Positions 1-12,811 of a DNA stretch of 64,000 bases are shown here, in pieces. The notes below the pieces were generated by a model, which was given only the letters and a program-made list of their open reading frames with translations, did no database searches and was not told the DNA's origin. The stretch lies in assembly GCA_026874595.1 (NCBI GenBank), contig CM049310.1:1738001-1802000 (forward strand). The letters run 5' to 3'. Position 1 is the stretch's first letter. Every line of letters starts with the position of its first letter. This DNA comes from Sipunculus nudus (taxonomy: Eukaryota; Annelida; Sipuncula; Golfingiida; Sipunculidae). The translations under genes were made by a program, and so were the position numbers.

Positions 1-1071
1 GTCAGGTGAGTAAATATATTTCCTGATTTTTTAAAAATTGCATTATATTTTGGCCCATAACTTGAAAATAATACCCAATACTAACCTAATTTTTGGTATG
101 TTCATAGAAAATATTTGAAAGAATGTGAATATTAGGCAGCCTTGAAGTGTATCAATGGCTTTTTTTATGGAAAACGGAGGTTTTTCCTTAATATCTTGAA
201 GGAACAAAGTCCTAATGACCCAATTTTTGGTATGGTAGGAGATTTTGGGGACATCTAACATTATGCCAACAGCCTGGGGAGCATTGAGAAGTGCACTGAA
301 TGACCTACAGTCATCAAAGTGGACTGCTTGACAATGTAAGGGAATACAACAAGAGCCTAAAAAGAATTCAATAACTAGCCTAATTTTGCAGCTTTTATTT
401 TCAAATTTCAGATTTTAACAGATTAAATCCTTATGTGTACATGCTGTGAAAATTAAATCCACAGTACTTACAGGAAAAAAACGTGCCGTGGCCAAAGTTG
501 GGCAAAATTTAAGGTACCAATTTAATATTTTTGCCAATACTAAAAAAAAAATTCAACAGATTTTGATCTAATATTTGGTATACAATTAAATTTTGATGAA
601 TTAAAGTTGTATTACTGAAAAAAGTCCCTACCTTTAACACTTTTGGTCTTAAGTGACCAAATATCTTTCCTGATTTTTTTACAAAGTCCCTTATTTTTGG
701 GCCCATAACTTTTTTAAATTAAATAATACTGACTTATTCTTCTGGCATGTACATAGGAACTATATAGAGGAATATTTATGGTAAATATGAAGAAAACCAG
801 ATGATTGGTTTTGATATTAGGCAGTCCTGAAGTGTAAAAATAGATTTCTAATAAAAAATTGAGGTTTTTCCTTAATATCTCAAAGGAACGAAGTCCTATT
901 GACCCAATTTTCGGCATGGTAGGAGAAATTGGGGACATCTAACTGTATGCCGAATTTCAGATTCGTAGGTCCAATGGTGACGAAAGTGCCAGTCTTACGA
1001 CGGACATCTGGACGGACGGACGACGGACAATGGACCACGACTATAGCTCAGATGACTTAGTCAGCTGAGCT
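1..1071 (-). repeat. Family A dispersed repeat, copy 1 (cut by window start)
   Basis: Read on the minus strand, this copy begins with the family's terminal palindrome (1045-1071: arms AGCTCAG and CTGAGCT around TGACT/AGTCA). A GTCCGTC-type tract follows, then two modules that each carry the phrase 'GATGTCCCCAAAATCTCCTACC'-like at about 230-258 and 910-940. The same text recurs on the plus strand at 39868-41260. The copy runs off the window start. It has no recognisable protein, and its short open frames look incidental. Confidence 0.8.
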
Positions 1072-1524
1072 AAAAAAACAATGAAATTGAAATTTATATT
1101 TGCCGATGACAAAAAAACTTGCTAAAACCTTGCATAACCAGGAAACCCGGCTAATACGGTCCAAATGGCCAAAACCACAAGTACAAGGGCTATGGGTCTC
1201 GAAGCAATGTCATTCACAGGATCGAGTTCGGCTCTCGAATGGCATGGCTCGGTCTCCGCTGCTGGGACTGGTCGAGGGTTGCTTCTGGCTTTGTGGCTGC
1301 TGTTGCTTTCTAAAAAGGTCAACCGCTCGGGATGGACGGTGGCGCCCTTTACGGCTCCCTGCTTGGCTTGGCGTGGCACTGCTACTGTTGGCTCAGAGAA
1401 CATGCTTAAGAAGCGCACAAGGCAACCTGTAGCTGCTCGATGAGCGTATACCTCTTTTGGTTGGTTGGTTTGAAATTTATATTAGACAGATATAAATTTA
1501 TGCTGGAAAATCATCCCTTTAGCC
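1072..1524. other. GC-richer unique stretch, no gene called
   Basis: This stretch is richer in G+C than its surroundings. Overlapping open frames of about 90-110 codons lie on both strands (1100-1432 plus, 1122-1418 minus). None shows a family motif, and frames open on both strands of a GC-rich patch are expected to be incidental. It may be a fragment of an unidentified mobile element. Confidence 0.4.
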
Positions 1525-3170
1525 CCCATGGATACATGCCTACAAGGAGTGCCAGACCATAAGCTATCCCCCCCCCCCCCCCACCCCACCCCCATTGATG
1601 CATGCCTACAAGGAGTGCAGGACATTAAGCTCCCCCCCCCCCCCCCCATGGATGCATGCCTACAGGGAGTGCCAGACCAATAGCCCCCATGGATGCATGC
1701 CTACAGGGAATGCCAGACCTTTAGCCCCCCATTGATGCATGCCTCCAGGGAGTGCAAGACATTAAGCTCCCCCCCCCCCCCATGGATGCATGCCTACAGG
1801 GAGTGCCAGACCAATAGCCCCCATGGATGCATGCCTACAGGGAGTGCCAGACCTATAGCCCCCATGGATGCATGCCTACAGGGAGTGTAAGACCTTTAGC
1901 CCCCCCCCCCCCCCCCCATAGATGCATGCCTACAGGGAGTGTTAAGCGCCCATGGAGGCATGCCCACAAGAAGTGCCAGACCTTTAGCCCCAATGGATGC
2001 ATGCCTACAGGAAGTGCTAGACCTTTAGCCCCCCTTGGATGCATGCCTACAGGAAGTGCCAGACCTTTAGCCCCCATGAATGCATGCCTACAGGAAGTGC
2101 CAGACCTATAGCCCCCATGGATGCATGCCTACAGGGAGTGCCAGACCTATAGCCCCCATGGATGCATGCCTACAGGGAGTGCCAGACCTTTAGCCCCCCA
2201 TAGATGCATGCCTACAGGGAGTGCCAGACCTTTAGCCCCCCCACAGATGCATGTCTAAAGGGAGTGCCAGATCTTAAGCCCCCATGGAGGCATGCCCACA
2301 AGAAGTGCCAGACCTTTAGCCCCCCTGGATGCATGCGCATAGGAAGTGCTAGACCTTTAGCCCCCATGGATGCATGCCTACAAGGAGTGCAAGACATTAA
2401 GCTCCCCCCCCCCCCCCCCATGGATGCATGCCTACAGGGAGTGCCAGACCAATAGCCCCCATGGATGCATGCCTACAGGGAGTGCCTGACCTTTAGCCCC
2501 CCATTGATGCATGCCTACAGGGAGTGCAAGACATTAAGCTCCCCCCCCCCCCTGGATGCATGCCTACATGAAGTGCTGGACCTTTAGCCACCAATGGATG
2601 CATGCCTATACTCCTATTGGAGTGCAAGACCTATAGCCCCCATGGATGCATGCCTACAGGGAGTGCAAGACCTTTAGCCCCCCCATAGATGCATGCCTAC
2701 AGGGAGTGTTAAGCCCCCATGGAGGCATGCCCACAAGAAGTGCCAGACCTTTAGCCCCAGTGGATGCATGCCTACAGGAAGTGCTAGACCTTTAGCCTCC
2801 ATGGATGCATGCCTACAGGAAGTGCCAGACCTTTAGCCCCCATGAATGCATGCCTACAGGAAGTGCCAGACCTATAGCCCCAATGGATGCATGCCTACAG
2901 GGAGTGCCAGACCTATAGCCCCCATGGATGCATGCCTACAGGGAGTGCTAGACCTTTAGCCCCCCCATAGATGCATGCCTACAGGGAGTGCCAGACCTTT
3001 AGCCCCCCATAGATGCATGTCTAAAGGGAGTGCCAGACCTTAAGCCCCCATGGAGGCATGCCCACAAGAAGTGCCAGACCTTTAGCCCCCATGGATGCAT
3101 GCGCATAGGAAGTGCTAGACCTTTAGCCCCCATGGATGCATACCTACAGGAAGTGCCAGACCTATAACCT
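1525..3170. repeat. 41-bp minisatellite with higher-order repeat of about 767 bp
   Basis: About 40 tandem units of roughly 41 bp. The core is GGATGCATGCCTACAGG, followed by GAGTGCCAGACCTTTAG and a C-run of 3 to 18 bases. Variant units recur in the same order about 767-772 bp apart: GTTAAGC units at 1941 and 2708, ATGTCTAAAG units at 2251 and 3017, and ATTGATGCAT units at 1731 and 2503. A block of about 18 units was therefore duplicated. Each unit contains the overlapping palindromes ATGCAT and GCATGC. Confidence 0.95.
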
Positions 3171-3825
3171 TTTTTTTATTACAAACATATACTACAAATA
3201 GCAAAGTACATTGTACAATGTGACAGTGTGTTGACAGTGACAATACATACATACAATTACAAATACCAAGGTACATTTTAGAAGTAACAAGGGACCCATT
3301 GGTCACTGTGCTCAGCTGAAGTTGATCTTAGAGGTAAAAATCTAAAATAATATCAAATGGAGATAAAGTCTATGAGGAAAAGGTAACATAGGCCATGGCT
3401 GGCTGACATGATTGGTTTGTATTGATGAGTAAGAAATTGTTGCAAATAATACATTGTGACCAAACCATGCATTTTCTTAGAACACAAAATTCAACCGGTA
3501 TAGGTGCATTATATGGGGCTGAACTTAAGGGGTCTAGAAGAACAAGTGAACCCACATTTGTATGCAGGAAAATGTAGGTTCAATGCCAAATAGACACTCA
3601 ACTAGTGAACCCACATTTTTATTTTTACAAAATCCTACAGTTTTGCCTCTGAGCCCACATTTATTTTGTGCAAAGTAAACCTACTTCTGCACTTTTGGGT
3701 ATTTTTGTTGGTGACTTCGCATAGCACATCCAGAAGTCAATATGTGAAGCTTTTTTTTCACTGCATATTTTTCACTTATAAAACATCATTATATTTAATT
3801 TATATTGGTATATAGTAGAAGCCTA
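3171..3825. other. Mostly unique AT-rich DNA with a repeat-end fragment
   Basis: No gene is seen. On the minus strand at about 3290-3335 lies a copy of the 3'-end motif shared by several repeats here (CAGCTGAGCACAGTGACC, then CCTTGTT). It is probably the end of an old family D/E insertion. Confidence 0.45.
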
Positions 3826-5265
3826 GAGAGAGCCTAGAGAGAGCCAAGGTCTGATATGGTCTCATAAAAACATTAATAAAAGCTACAATTTTTGGCCAAT
3901 TTCTTTCAGCTTTCTAAACTAAAAAGCTGAAATCCTTATGTGTGCATGATATGAAAATTATATAAACAGGGCTCACAAGAAACAAACGTGAAATGGTCAA
4001 AGTTGGGCAAAATTTAAGGTACTAATTTTATATTTATACTAATACTAATAACTTATAAAATTTTAAAAAATTCAGAACTAATTTTGGGTATTCAATTGAA
4101 TCTTGATTAAATAATGTTACATCCCTGACAAAAAATCTCTAGCTTCAGCAAGCCCCTTGTTAAGGGAGTAAATATATTTCTTGATTTTTTACAAAGTGCA
4201 TTATGTTTAGGCCCATAACTTAAAACAATTACGCAATACTGACATAATTTCTGGCATGTGCACAGAGAATATATAGAAAAACATGTACATTATATATGAT
4301 TAAAGTCAGATCAGTGGTTTTGATATTAGGCAGTATTGAAGTGTAACAATGGGTTTTTAATTGAAAAATGAAGTTTTTCATTAATATCTCAAAGGTATTA
4401 AGTCCTAGTGACCAAATTCTTGGCATGGTAGGGGATTTTGGAGACATCTAATTGTATGCCAAATTTTAGGAAGGAGAGCTGAAGCTGGGGAGCTGAGCTC
4501 TTGCAAACTGCATAACACTAGCCTGATGTAAACAATAAGTTACATGGTGCTTGAAAACTTGAATAAAATCTACAGTTATGATCAACTGGTTTCAAATTTT
4601 TTGTGTTAACAGACAAAATGCTAACAAAAACATGCAGAGAAAATTAAATCCACAGTACTTACAGGAAAAAAAACGTGCCATGGTCAAAGTTAGGCAAAAT
4701 TTGAGGTACCAATTTTTTATTTTTGTTAATATTTTAAAAAATTTAAAAGATTTTGATCTAATTTTGGGTATACAATTTAATTTTGATGAATTAAAGTTAT
4801 ATTACTTGAAAAAAAGTCCATATCTTTAACATGTTTTGTGTTAAGTGATCAAATATCTTTCCTGATTTATTACAAAATGCATTATGTTCTGGCCCATAAC
4901 TTTTTTAAATTATATAATACAGACATAATTTCAGGCATGTACATAGGAACTATATAGAGGAATATTTATGGTAAATATGAGGAAAAACAGATGAGTGGTT
5001 TTGATATTAGGCAGCCCTGAAGTGTGAAAATAGGTTTTTAATAAAAAATTGAGGTTTTTCCTTAATCCCTCAAAGGAACAAAGTCACAAAGACCCAGTTT
5101 TCGGCTTGGTAGGAGATCTTGGGGACATCTAACACTATGCCGAATTTTGGATTCCTAGGTCTTACGGTTTCAAAACGTGCCACATCTACGGATGGACGGA
5201 CAGACGGACGGACGGAGGACAATGGATCACGGCTATAGCTCAGATGACTTATAGTCAGCTGAGCT
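3826..5265 (-). repeat. Family A dispersed repeat, copy 2
   Basis: A near full-length minus-strand copy. The terminal palindrome is at 5237-5265, followed by the GGACGGACGG tract. Two modules carry the 'GGACATCT' phrase near 5103-5130 and 4423-4450, about 680 bp apart. The far end (3826-3900) matches the end of the plus-strand copy at 37585-37665, so the distal boundary is shared as well. Confidence 0.8.
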
Positions 5266-6623
5266 AAAAATGAAAAGATATTAATATATTACTTGGCAGG
5301 CCTTATTTCCACAGCATGTGGTTACTCCTCACTAAGTGGTGTGCTTACTCATCTGCTTGTAATCTGTGTTGTCAACTTTATTTATATTTTATTTATTTAG
5401 TTGAATTCAAGAATAACGGACTTAGTTTTGCTATAAAATGAACTGATTAATATTGTTCCAAACCATGATCTTATCTGTATACATTATGTGGATCTGCAAA
5501 TTTTGTAACCTCCTACCAAAGATATCTTCATCTATAGAAGCCTTGTATTGTTATCTGTACAAATAATGTAAACAACTAAAAAGTGCTTATATAATCAAGT
5601 GAAGTTCCTGCTGTTGAACTTTGAACTCTTAATTAAAAAAAATGTTTAGACCATGCTTGTCTTATTTTTATATTTACCTGGTATCATTATGCTTTATTTA
5701 TAATAATTTTAGGTACGAGTCCAGCATTCAGAATTCTAATTTAGTTAATTAAAAATTTTAAGGATTTGGCAAATATAATGGTAATTATATGATTATAAAT
5801 GGTGGAATATAATTGAAAATAATGGAAAATTATGTCCAAAGAGTAAACAAAGTGTTTTATATGGTTAAGAATTAATGCACAATACAATTATTTGAATTAA
5901 GTTAGAAATAAATTAGTCGGAATTGAGGCTAAGACTAATTAATCTGATAATTAATCAAACTGTGTGAATACAGATGCTCTCCTGTAATCCCTTGGGCAAA
6001 CAGAGGGTAGCTGGTAGAGGCCTGACTGACCTATTAATAGGTCCAGCAGCACGTTGGACCCTTATCTGTTTATCGGTGAGTGATTCCAGGTCTGTCACTG
6101 GCCAGTGTCGCCAGTCACGCTGGATTTTGACAAACAGAGCGCAGTTACCGACGAATACCGTCATAAAAACCCGACATAAACATTTATGCCCCGCTAACTA
6201 ATAAAATCTAATTAACAGAACATAATACTAATAAAGATAATACGTACCGTGAGTGTATATTACTGATATTATCTTTAGAGTGTTGTTCCTTGCGCACTAT
6301 GTTTTGCTGCACTCAGCCTGCCAAAATCAAATTTCGAACGCTTGGTCGCAGCGGCGATTGGGTTGTGATGTCATGTGACTTGGCGAGTTGGTTATGTGAT
6401 TGGTTTATTTGGCTTTACTGTTGAGGATTCCTGTGTACGCTTAATCCGGGTGAGATAGGTATACATCAACCTACCACGTTCATTATCAGTTGTCACCCTT
6501 GCGGCACTCACAAATCGCCCGAAATCGCTCTTGGGTCTGACTGCTTCTAACGCAAAGTTGAACTGGCCGCTCCAGACACTTGTCTCTCTGCGCATGCGTG
6601 GGGATCTCTCGACCGGTATAGGT
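5266..6623. other. Intergenic DNA, no gene recognised
   Basis: AT-rich to about 5950, then more balanced composition. Short open frames near 5955-6201 and 6392-6800 lie on both strands and resemble no family I know. No tRNA or rRNA is seen. Confidence 0.4.
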
Positions 6624-6799
6624 CGATTTCGGCCGCCGGCCTCAAATCGACCATATCGGCCGCCAGTACCCACAGTGCAACCATTTCGGCCGCAACCCCG
6701 ACGATGCCACTGCTGGGCCCTGACTCTGGTCAGTCAACCATATCGGCCGCGACTTGCGCGGAGGGGCACCATTTCGGCCGCCGGGCTACCTCATTACTA
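6624..6799 (+). repeat. CGGCCG-rich repeat, plus-strand copy
   Basis: Five TTTCGGCCG or TATCGGCCG motifs lie within about 150 bp (near 6628, 6653, 6688, 6741 and 6773). The segment is matched in reverse complement by 8284-8458, and both inner ends stop at CATTACTA/TAGTAATG. The two copies could be the terminal inverted repeats of a 1.8-kb element or two separate insertions in opposite orientation. Each motif contains the palindrome CGGCCG. Confidence 0.75.
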
Positions 6800-7849
6800 G
6801 CCGCCGTTCTTCTGGGCTAGCTAGTTACAACATATACGGCTACATATTAAGTCCTAGCTGATTAAACCTTCAATGTGAATTTAATCATTGGAAGAACTCA
6901 AGCGCACACATTTCAGTACACACATTTACACAAACACAATCTCAAATTGCAGTACACATTTATACAAACACCTTCAAACAAAACAAAATTTATCAGAAAT
7001 AAACAGCAATAAACAGCAAAATTAAATAAACAAATAAAACTTTATACATCTTTTAAATACATTTTATTAGGCCCTATAGCTATACATATATTATAAATAA
7101 AGAAACTACATATGTGTTAATTAAATTCAAACGAAATCTGAATTACTGCAATTAAGAAATCTAACTATAAATCATAACTATATATAAAGAGGTCACAATA
7201 GAAAACTTTCTATCCCGAAATATATACATCTATGTCTTAAAACTATATATTAAAACTATAAACATCTTGGTAAAAAATTATAAAGTAAACTCTAAAAAAA
7301 ACTGGGCTACTCCTGGAAAATGCAAAACGTATTTCAAACTATCACAGTCGAGTACAAAATGAACGAGCAGGGAAACGGGACAGCGCGTTAGCCGCTGGTT
7401 TCTTAGAGGCCTGTATTTGTATACCAGGTCAAGGTTTCTTGGTTTATCACACCTGCACTTCGAGGCGAGTACTCTTGCAACTGACCATTGATTCACAGCA
7501 ACAATTATCGCCGAGCAAGTAAGTGAAGTTTAAATGGATTTTACACTTATTTCAAATGGATTATACAAATAGCACAATGTACTGAATGATGTAGTTTTTA
7601 ACATACGATATAATCATGATATATATTGTGATCAATATATACCCTATAAACATTACGATTGAAGTGAAAAGTGTAAAATTATAACATGATCAAACTTAAT
7701 TATCGTATATATCAGAGGATTTATTTAATATGTTTATATACTCATACATCGGTTCGGTTCAAAGTTTATTAGAAATGCTGCAATTATACACAGACACACA
7801 CACATATATAACTATATATGTAGAGAGAGAAAGTATAAAAGTATATATG

Positions 7850-7943
<94 letters not shown>

Positions 7944-8283
7944 CAGAGAGAGACACAGAGAAACAGAGACAGAGAGAGATTAATAATAATTTTTTTGGTA
8001 GTGCCTATTAAATAAACTTCAGACGATTGCTTCAAATACGTCACGACAATTTAAACCTGATTTGCTATCCTTTCATATACATAAATTTGTAAACGAAGTT
8101 ACAGGACAAAGTAATTTATTCTTCATTATTCAATGCAAGTGCGTGTGTTGTAATTTGATATTTTTCTTACGCATGTTTCTTATAAATATGACTAATCATA
8201 TTTTGAATAAATATATATTTTTATTAAGTCCATCATATTTCTGGTTGAATAAGCTCGTTCTAATTATGATGAAACCGTGTTTG
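6800..8283. other. AT-rich spacer between inverted CGGCCG repeats
   Basis: The spacer between the two inverted copies. No transposase or other protein is recognisable. It contains a TA/GA microsatellite at 7856-7978. If the flanking copies are true terminal repeats, this is the interior of a non-autonomous element. Confidence 0.45.
7856..7978. repeat. (TA)n-(GA)n compound microsatellite
   Basis: About 45 bases of TA repeats followed directly by about 70 bases of GA/CAGA repeats. The low-complexity open frames here are spurious. Confidence 0.95.
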
Positions 8284-8545
8284 TAGTAATGAGGTAGCCC
8301 GGCGGCCAAAATGGTGCCCCGCCGCCCCAATCGCGGCCGATAAGGTTGACTGACCAGAGTCAGGGCCCAGCAGTTGCATCGTCGGGATTGCGGCCGAAAT
8401 GGTTGCACGGTGGGTGCTGGCGGCCGATATGGTCGATTTAAGGCCGGCGGCCGATATCGTGGGCGGCCGAAATAACACGGAAACACGGTTTGGCGGCCAT
8501 AGTGGCCTCGTTGTGGTTTGGCGAGTAAACAAACATCACGTGCTT
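8284..8545 (-). repeat. CGGCCG-rich repeat, minus-strand copy
   Basis: 8284-8458 is the inverted copy of 6624-6799. The outer part (8459-8545) matches a third place, 14533-14637. In reverse complement both have a CACGTG-like start, GTTTACTCGCCAA, and then GCCAAACCGTGTTTC. The family is therefore longer than the inverted arms, and its copies are truncated at different points. Confidence 0.7.
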
Positions 8546-8712
8546 TTGTATTACTAGGGACATAAACGAAAATCATCGCTTAATCCACTACACCTTTCAT
8601 ATTTTCTATCATGATGACTGAGTAAAAAAATGTTATATAACCTGACACCGTTGAAATTAAACAGTCCACAGCTGTTAATATACAGATATATATCTTTATG
8701 TATGTATGTATG

Positions 8713-8767
<55 letters not shown>

Positions 8768-8924
8768 CAGCACAGAAACTGATTATTCCAAAATATATAT
8801 ATCAACATAATTAGAGCACGCATATGTACATGCTTATTTGTGTATGTATGTGTGTATATATTATGTATAAATATTATGTTATATATATTTACATATATGT
8901 ATATATATATATAAATGTATATAA

Positions 8925-8955
<31 letters not shown>

Positions 8956-9131
8956 CACATGTATCTCTATACACAAAAGCACAAAAACTGTTTATTCCAC
9001 AACAGATATATCAAAATAATAAAACATGTATATGTACATGTTCATCTGTGTATGTATGTATATATATAATAAAAAAACATCATTATACAAATTTTAATAT
9101 AATTAAATTTATATATATATAAAAAGTAACA

Positions 9132-9170
<39 letters not shown>

Positions 9171-9644
9171 AAATATTTAATTTAAATTATATATATATAT
9201 ATAATACGTATGTGTAATAATATTGATTATAGCCTGTGAATTTAAATATATCAATAAATTTGGGTTATAATTCAACATTTATTTCAAGACCAATAATCTT
9301 CCATTTCCATACCCTTCTAATAAATCATGCTAAATAAGAAACGATTTACATTATTAATACTATACTGTATTACCCGGCCACATAGGTTGCTTTTTCTTTT
9401 ATGATCAATTCCACCAATGGTGGTGTTGTGTACGTCATGTAGAACTAGGAACAAAATGAGACTAATGTAAAAAATCAGTTATATCTTATTCCATGATTTG
9501 ATTATAATAAGACTTGATGCCAACTGTAACTATAAGATCTAACAAAGAATCATATTGTGAATACCTGTCATTTTTTTATATAGCGAACTTATTGGTGACA
9601 TATATTCTGATTGTTTTGACGAATATAACATTATTTTTCCAAAA
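8546..9644. repeat. AT-microsatellite region with a ~208-bp tandem duplication
   Basis: TA tracts lie at 8718-8762, 8930-8955 and 9137-9168. The block starting near 8766 (CAGCACAGAAACTG, then GTACATG and GTGTATGTATG) is repeated from about 8976 (AAGCACAAAAACTG...). This marks a diverged tandem duplication of about 208 bp. The rest (9220-9644) is unique AT-rich DNA with no gene seen. Confidence 0.75.
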
Positions 9645-10139
9645 TACACTGTAAAAACACTTGTGTTAAAAAACAACACAAGAACTTGTGTTGAAGCATA
9701 TGACACAAACTTGTGTTGTTACAACACAAAACTTGTGTGAATGATGGGCTGTCCAGTGCAGAACACAAGCTTTGTGTTCTCTGTGTATCACGCTCACGCG
9801 CGTAGCAATTAAGCGAGGTTATGGTGTTGGTACTACCGAGGGGGGTCGGCGGGGGTGGATTCGCTCGCTCCTCCAAAGTTTGACGATATTATGCATGTGC
9901 GCCCCCTCCCCTATAGATGTTGCAGAAATAAGAATATCTGGTTGTAAAATTATTTTGAGGAGCAGAAAATCCTTACATTTTCTGTGAATGGTGTCCCATA
10001 AGCTTAATCTAAAAATTTTATTTTGTTCATATTATGGGAGGGGTTTGTACTCTATCATATGTTTAAAAATTTAGGGCACATTAAAGTACATATAGGGCAT
10101 CGACTCCCCTCCCCAACATTCACACACATATATGTGCAT

Positions 10140-10198
<59 letters not shown>

Positions 10199-11520
10199 GT
10201 ATGTATATTTATTACCTGACCGTACCCGCCATGCCCATGCATGTTCACCCCCTACCCCATAAATGTTAACTCTGGACCTGCCAATTCCAGATGTTCAATT
10301 AATGAGCTTTTAATGACAGTGTGTGGCTGGCGGTGACCTACATCATATCAGCACGGGAAAGTGCTGGTCACAGCCTGTGCCTGCTTTTGTTACGGGCTGA
10401 TTCCCGCCAACACCCACATACATGTGATGCATTTTGAATTCATGCATGCAGATGTCGGCCATTTGGACTGCAGCAGCGACAACAAGCAACATTAGAGGAA
10501 CCATCTCACAGAATTAGGAAAACCAGCTCGCAGCATTATAAAAAGGTTCTATGAGAAGATTTATTTGTAAGTATATACATATAAACTTATTTCATTCACT
10601 CTAACTTAAATTGACTGAAAATATTGGTGGTGATTTCAGTAAATGTAATTTGTAATGATACACATGGGCTAATACACACCAGGGTTGGGCCAAAATACAA
10701 ACAATTAAGTACATTTTCATTGAAATTAAAATGTATCAAATTGATTAAACTAGATAAAGTATGCTACAAGATATAGTATTTATTGCCAATGCAAAATCTA
10801 TAAGATTTATCAAATGCACATGCAATTAAAATGCATCTGCACTTTATTTCTACAGTCACATGATACTAAGAGTTATGTGTATACAGTAACGTTTTGCTCT
10901 TCGAATACAGAGCTGCTGAAACCATTATTATTTATTTGGTTCTTAGTGAAGCTTTTTATTCTGAGATTGCATTTCATAATTGCATGCATTCATATTTGTA
11001 AATGAAATGTTTCCCTTCTCCATTTATTTGCAAATGCGCATTTCAAAATGCTAATACATTTGCATTTAAACCCAAGCCTGACACACACACATACACGCGC
11101 AACTGAATAGCCTACATTATTATATCGCATATGACCTTGTTGTTAGTCTTGTGTATGATGGGTTGTTACAAGGCCAAACAAAAATTGGTTGGTTTCCCGG
11201 GGTCCCCCCCCCCCCCCCCCGACATCAGATTTTCAGTAGTAATTCTCCGAATTTGAGCTCCAGCCGCTCGGACATTTCTTTCATGTAAAACAGAATATAA
11301 AAATATCCGTTATGTTATGACCTGTTCGGCAAACAGTTTTGCTATTTTCATAAAATTAGGAGCAATTGATGTAGGAATTTTTTTATATTCCACAAAATTA
11401 TTTTCAGCCCTGTACCCTTGCAGAAACTAATTATATTTAATTAATGCATCCTGTATAATTTCAGCCTGGGACCTCGCTGCATGGAGTTGTCTGTGGAGGA
11501 ACAGAAACAGAAGAATGTAA

Positions 11521-11805
11521 CACTCGAGAACAAAGCCGCACATCTTACGGATTAAGCCCTCTACCTATTTCGTTATGCTGGAGGACACGGCTGTGGTTGT
11601 ACAACTAATTACAATAGCGATGGCAGTGGACATTTTGTTTAAATCGATATATGTATTTAACACGGAATTTCCAAAATCTCTTCAGCCATTCTACGGATTC
11701 ATTGGACAATATATTTACAACATTGATGGGGTAAAGGCCACAGCAAAAGCCCAAAAGTTATTACAAACGATTTGTAATATCATTAAACAAGTTAATATTG
11801 CTTGA
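11521..11805 (+). pseudogene. C-terminal fragment of an unnamed multicopy protein, inside the transposon
   Basis: An open frame of 94 codons from just after an in-frame TAA to the stop at 11803. It encodes a run like FVMLEDTAVVV, then AVDILFKSIYVFNTEFP and FIGQYIYNIDG, ending in a helical-looking tail. From memory, the pattern of an acidic 'VxxE', then AVDxxFKxxYVFNxxYP and FxQxxIYxID, closes many uncharacterised multicopy proteins of fishes and invertebrates, some annotated as SAMD3-like. A possible splice acceptor (TTTCAG) lies at about 11458-11463. An in-frame TAA lies between that acceptor and this frame, so the copy is probably broken. Its position suggests it is cargo or the former coding gene of this element. 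Confidence 0.4.
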
Positions 11806-12448
11806 AATGAGCGATCAGAGGTCCCAGTGTCACCTACTTAGTAATTCTTGATAAAGATGTTCCATATATATGTATTTATCTGTTCGTGTGCATGCTTTCC
11901 TTTTAAATTACACCGATGTCATTTTCTTGAGTTTTATATTTTCTCAACAATTCTTATATCTGTAAGTGGATATTATTGTGAATTATAGGAAAAATTGGAA
12001 GATGCTGGCCTGTAGTATAAGCCAATATTTAATAAATTATAAAGTCATTAACTATTGTGTTCTGAGTGATTCTGATGATCGTTAATTTGGTTGAAATTTT
12101 TCATTCAGTTTTGCTCTGGATCCTTTTTTTATTATACATTGTACACTTGGCCATATACATTTAATTTGAGAATAGTGACTATGCCAAGTTTTACGGTCAT
12201 TTGGCAAGCATATTAAATGTCGTCTGCTTGAATGTTAGCAAAGGAAAACAGCATTTTGGAAAGTACTGCATTATATATGCCTAGATCACACATGTATTGT
12301 TCAGAAACGTGTTGTTACATTATTGTGTAAAGAAAATACAGTGTGTCGGTATTACTCCCTTACAAAGATAATAGTAAATTTTCAGTCCAAAGAATTGGGC
12401 GAGGAGCACATCATTTTTATATCCGCAAAACAACTATAATGTGTGATA

Positions 12449-12811
12449 GAATAACACAAGCAGGTTATTATATCGATACAAAAGGAATGGGTTAACAACA
12501 CCAACTTTTTGTTACTGTAACCCAAGTAGTGTGTGAATGAAAAAACACATGTAGATTGTTAAATCTACACAAGTGGAATGAGTGAGGAACACAATATTTT
12601 GTTCCTGCAACACAAGTAATGTGTGAAAGAATAACACAATTAGATTGTTAAATCAACACAAGTGGAATGGGTGAGGAACACAATATTTTGTTCCTGCAAC
12701 ACAAGTAATGTGTGAAAGAATGACACAAGTAGATTGTTAAATCAACACAAATCAGTTGGGTCAGGAACACAACACTTGTGTGCCTGTAACACAAGTAATG
12801 TGTTCATGCTT
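12449..12811 (+). repeat. Subterminal ~90-bp tandem repeat
   Basis: Four units start near 12449, 12542, 12633 and 12723. Typical unit text is AACACAAG..AGATTGTTAAATC, then GAGGAACACAATATTTTG and GCAACACAAGTAATGTGTG. They lie within the 3' subterminal region of the transposon. Units 2 and 3 are nearly identical and units 1 and 4 are more diverged. Confidence 0.85.

Noticed and set aside
1100-1443. Overlapping plus- and minus-strand frames of about 100 codons
   Set aside because: GC-rich patch with frames open on several strands, no family motif and no splice context.
7853-8044. Frame made of repeated Ser-Leu and Ile-Tyr residues
   Set aside because: Translation of a GA/TA microsatellite; the same applies to frames at 8764-9069, 10023-10262 and 13974-14159.
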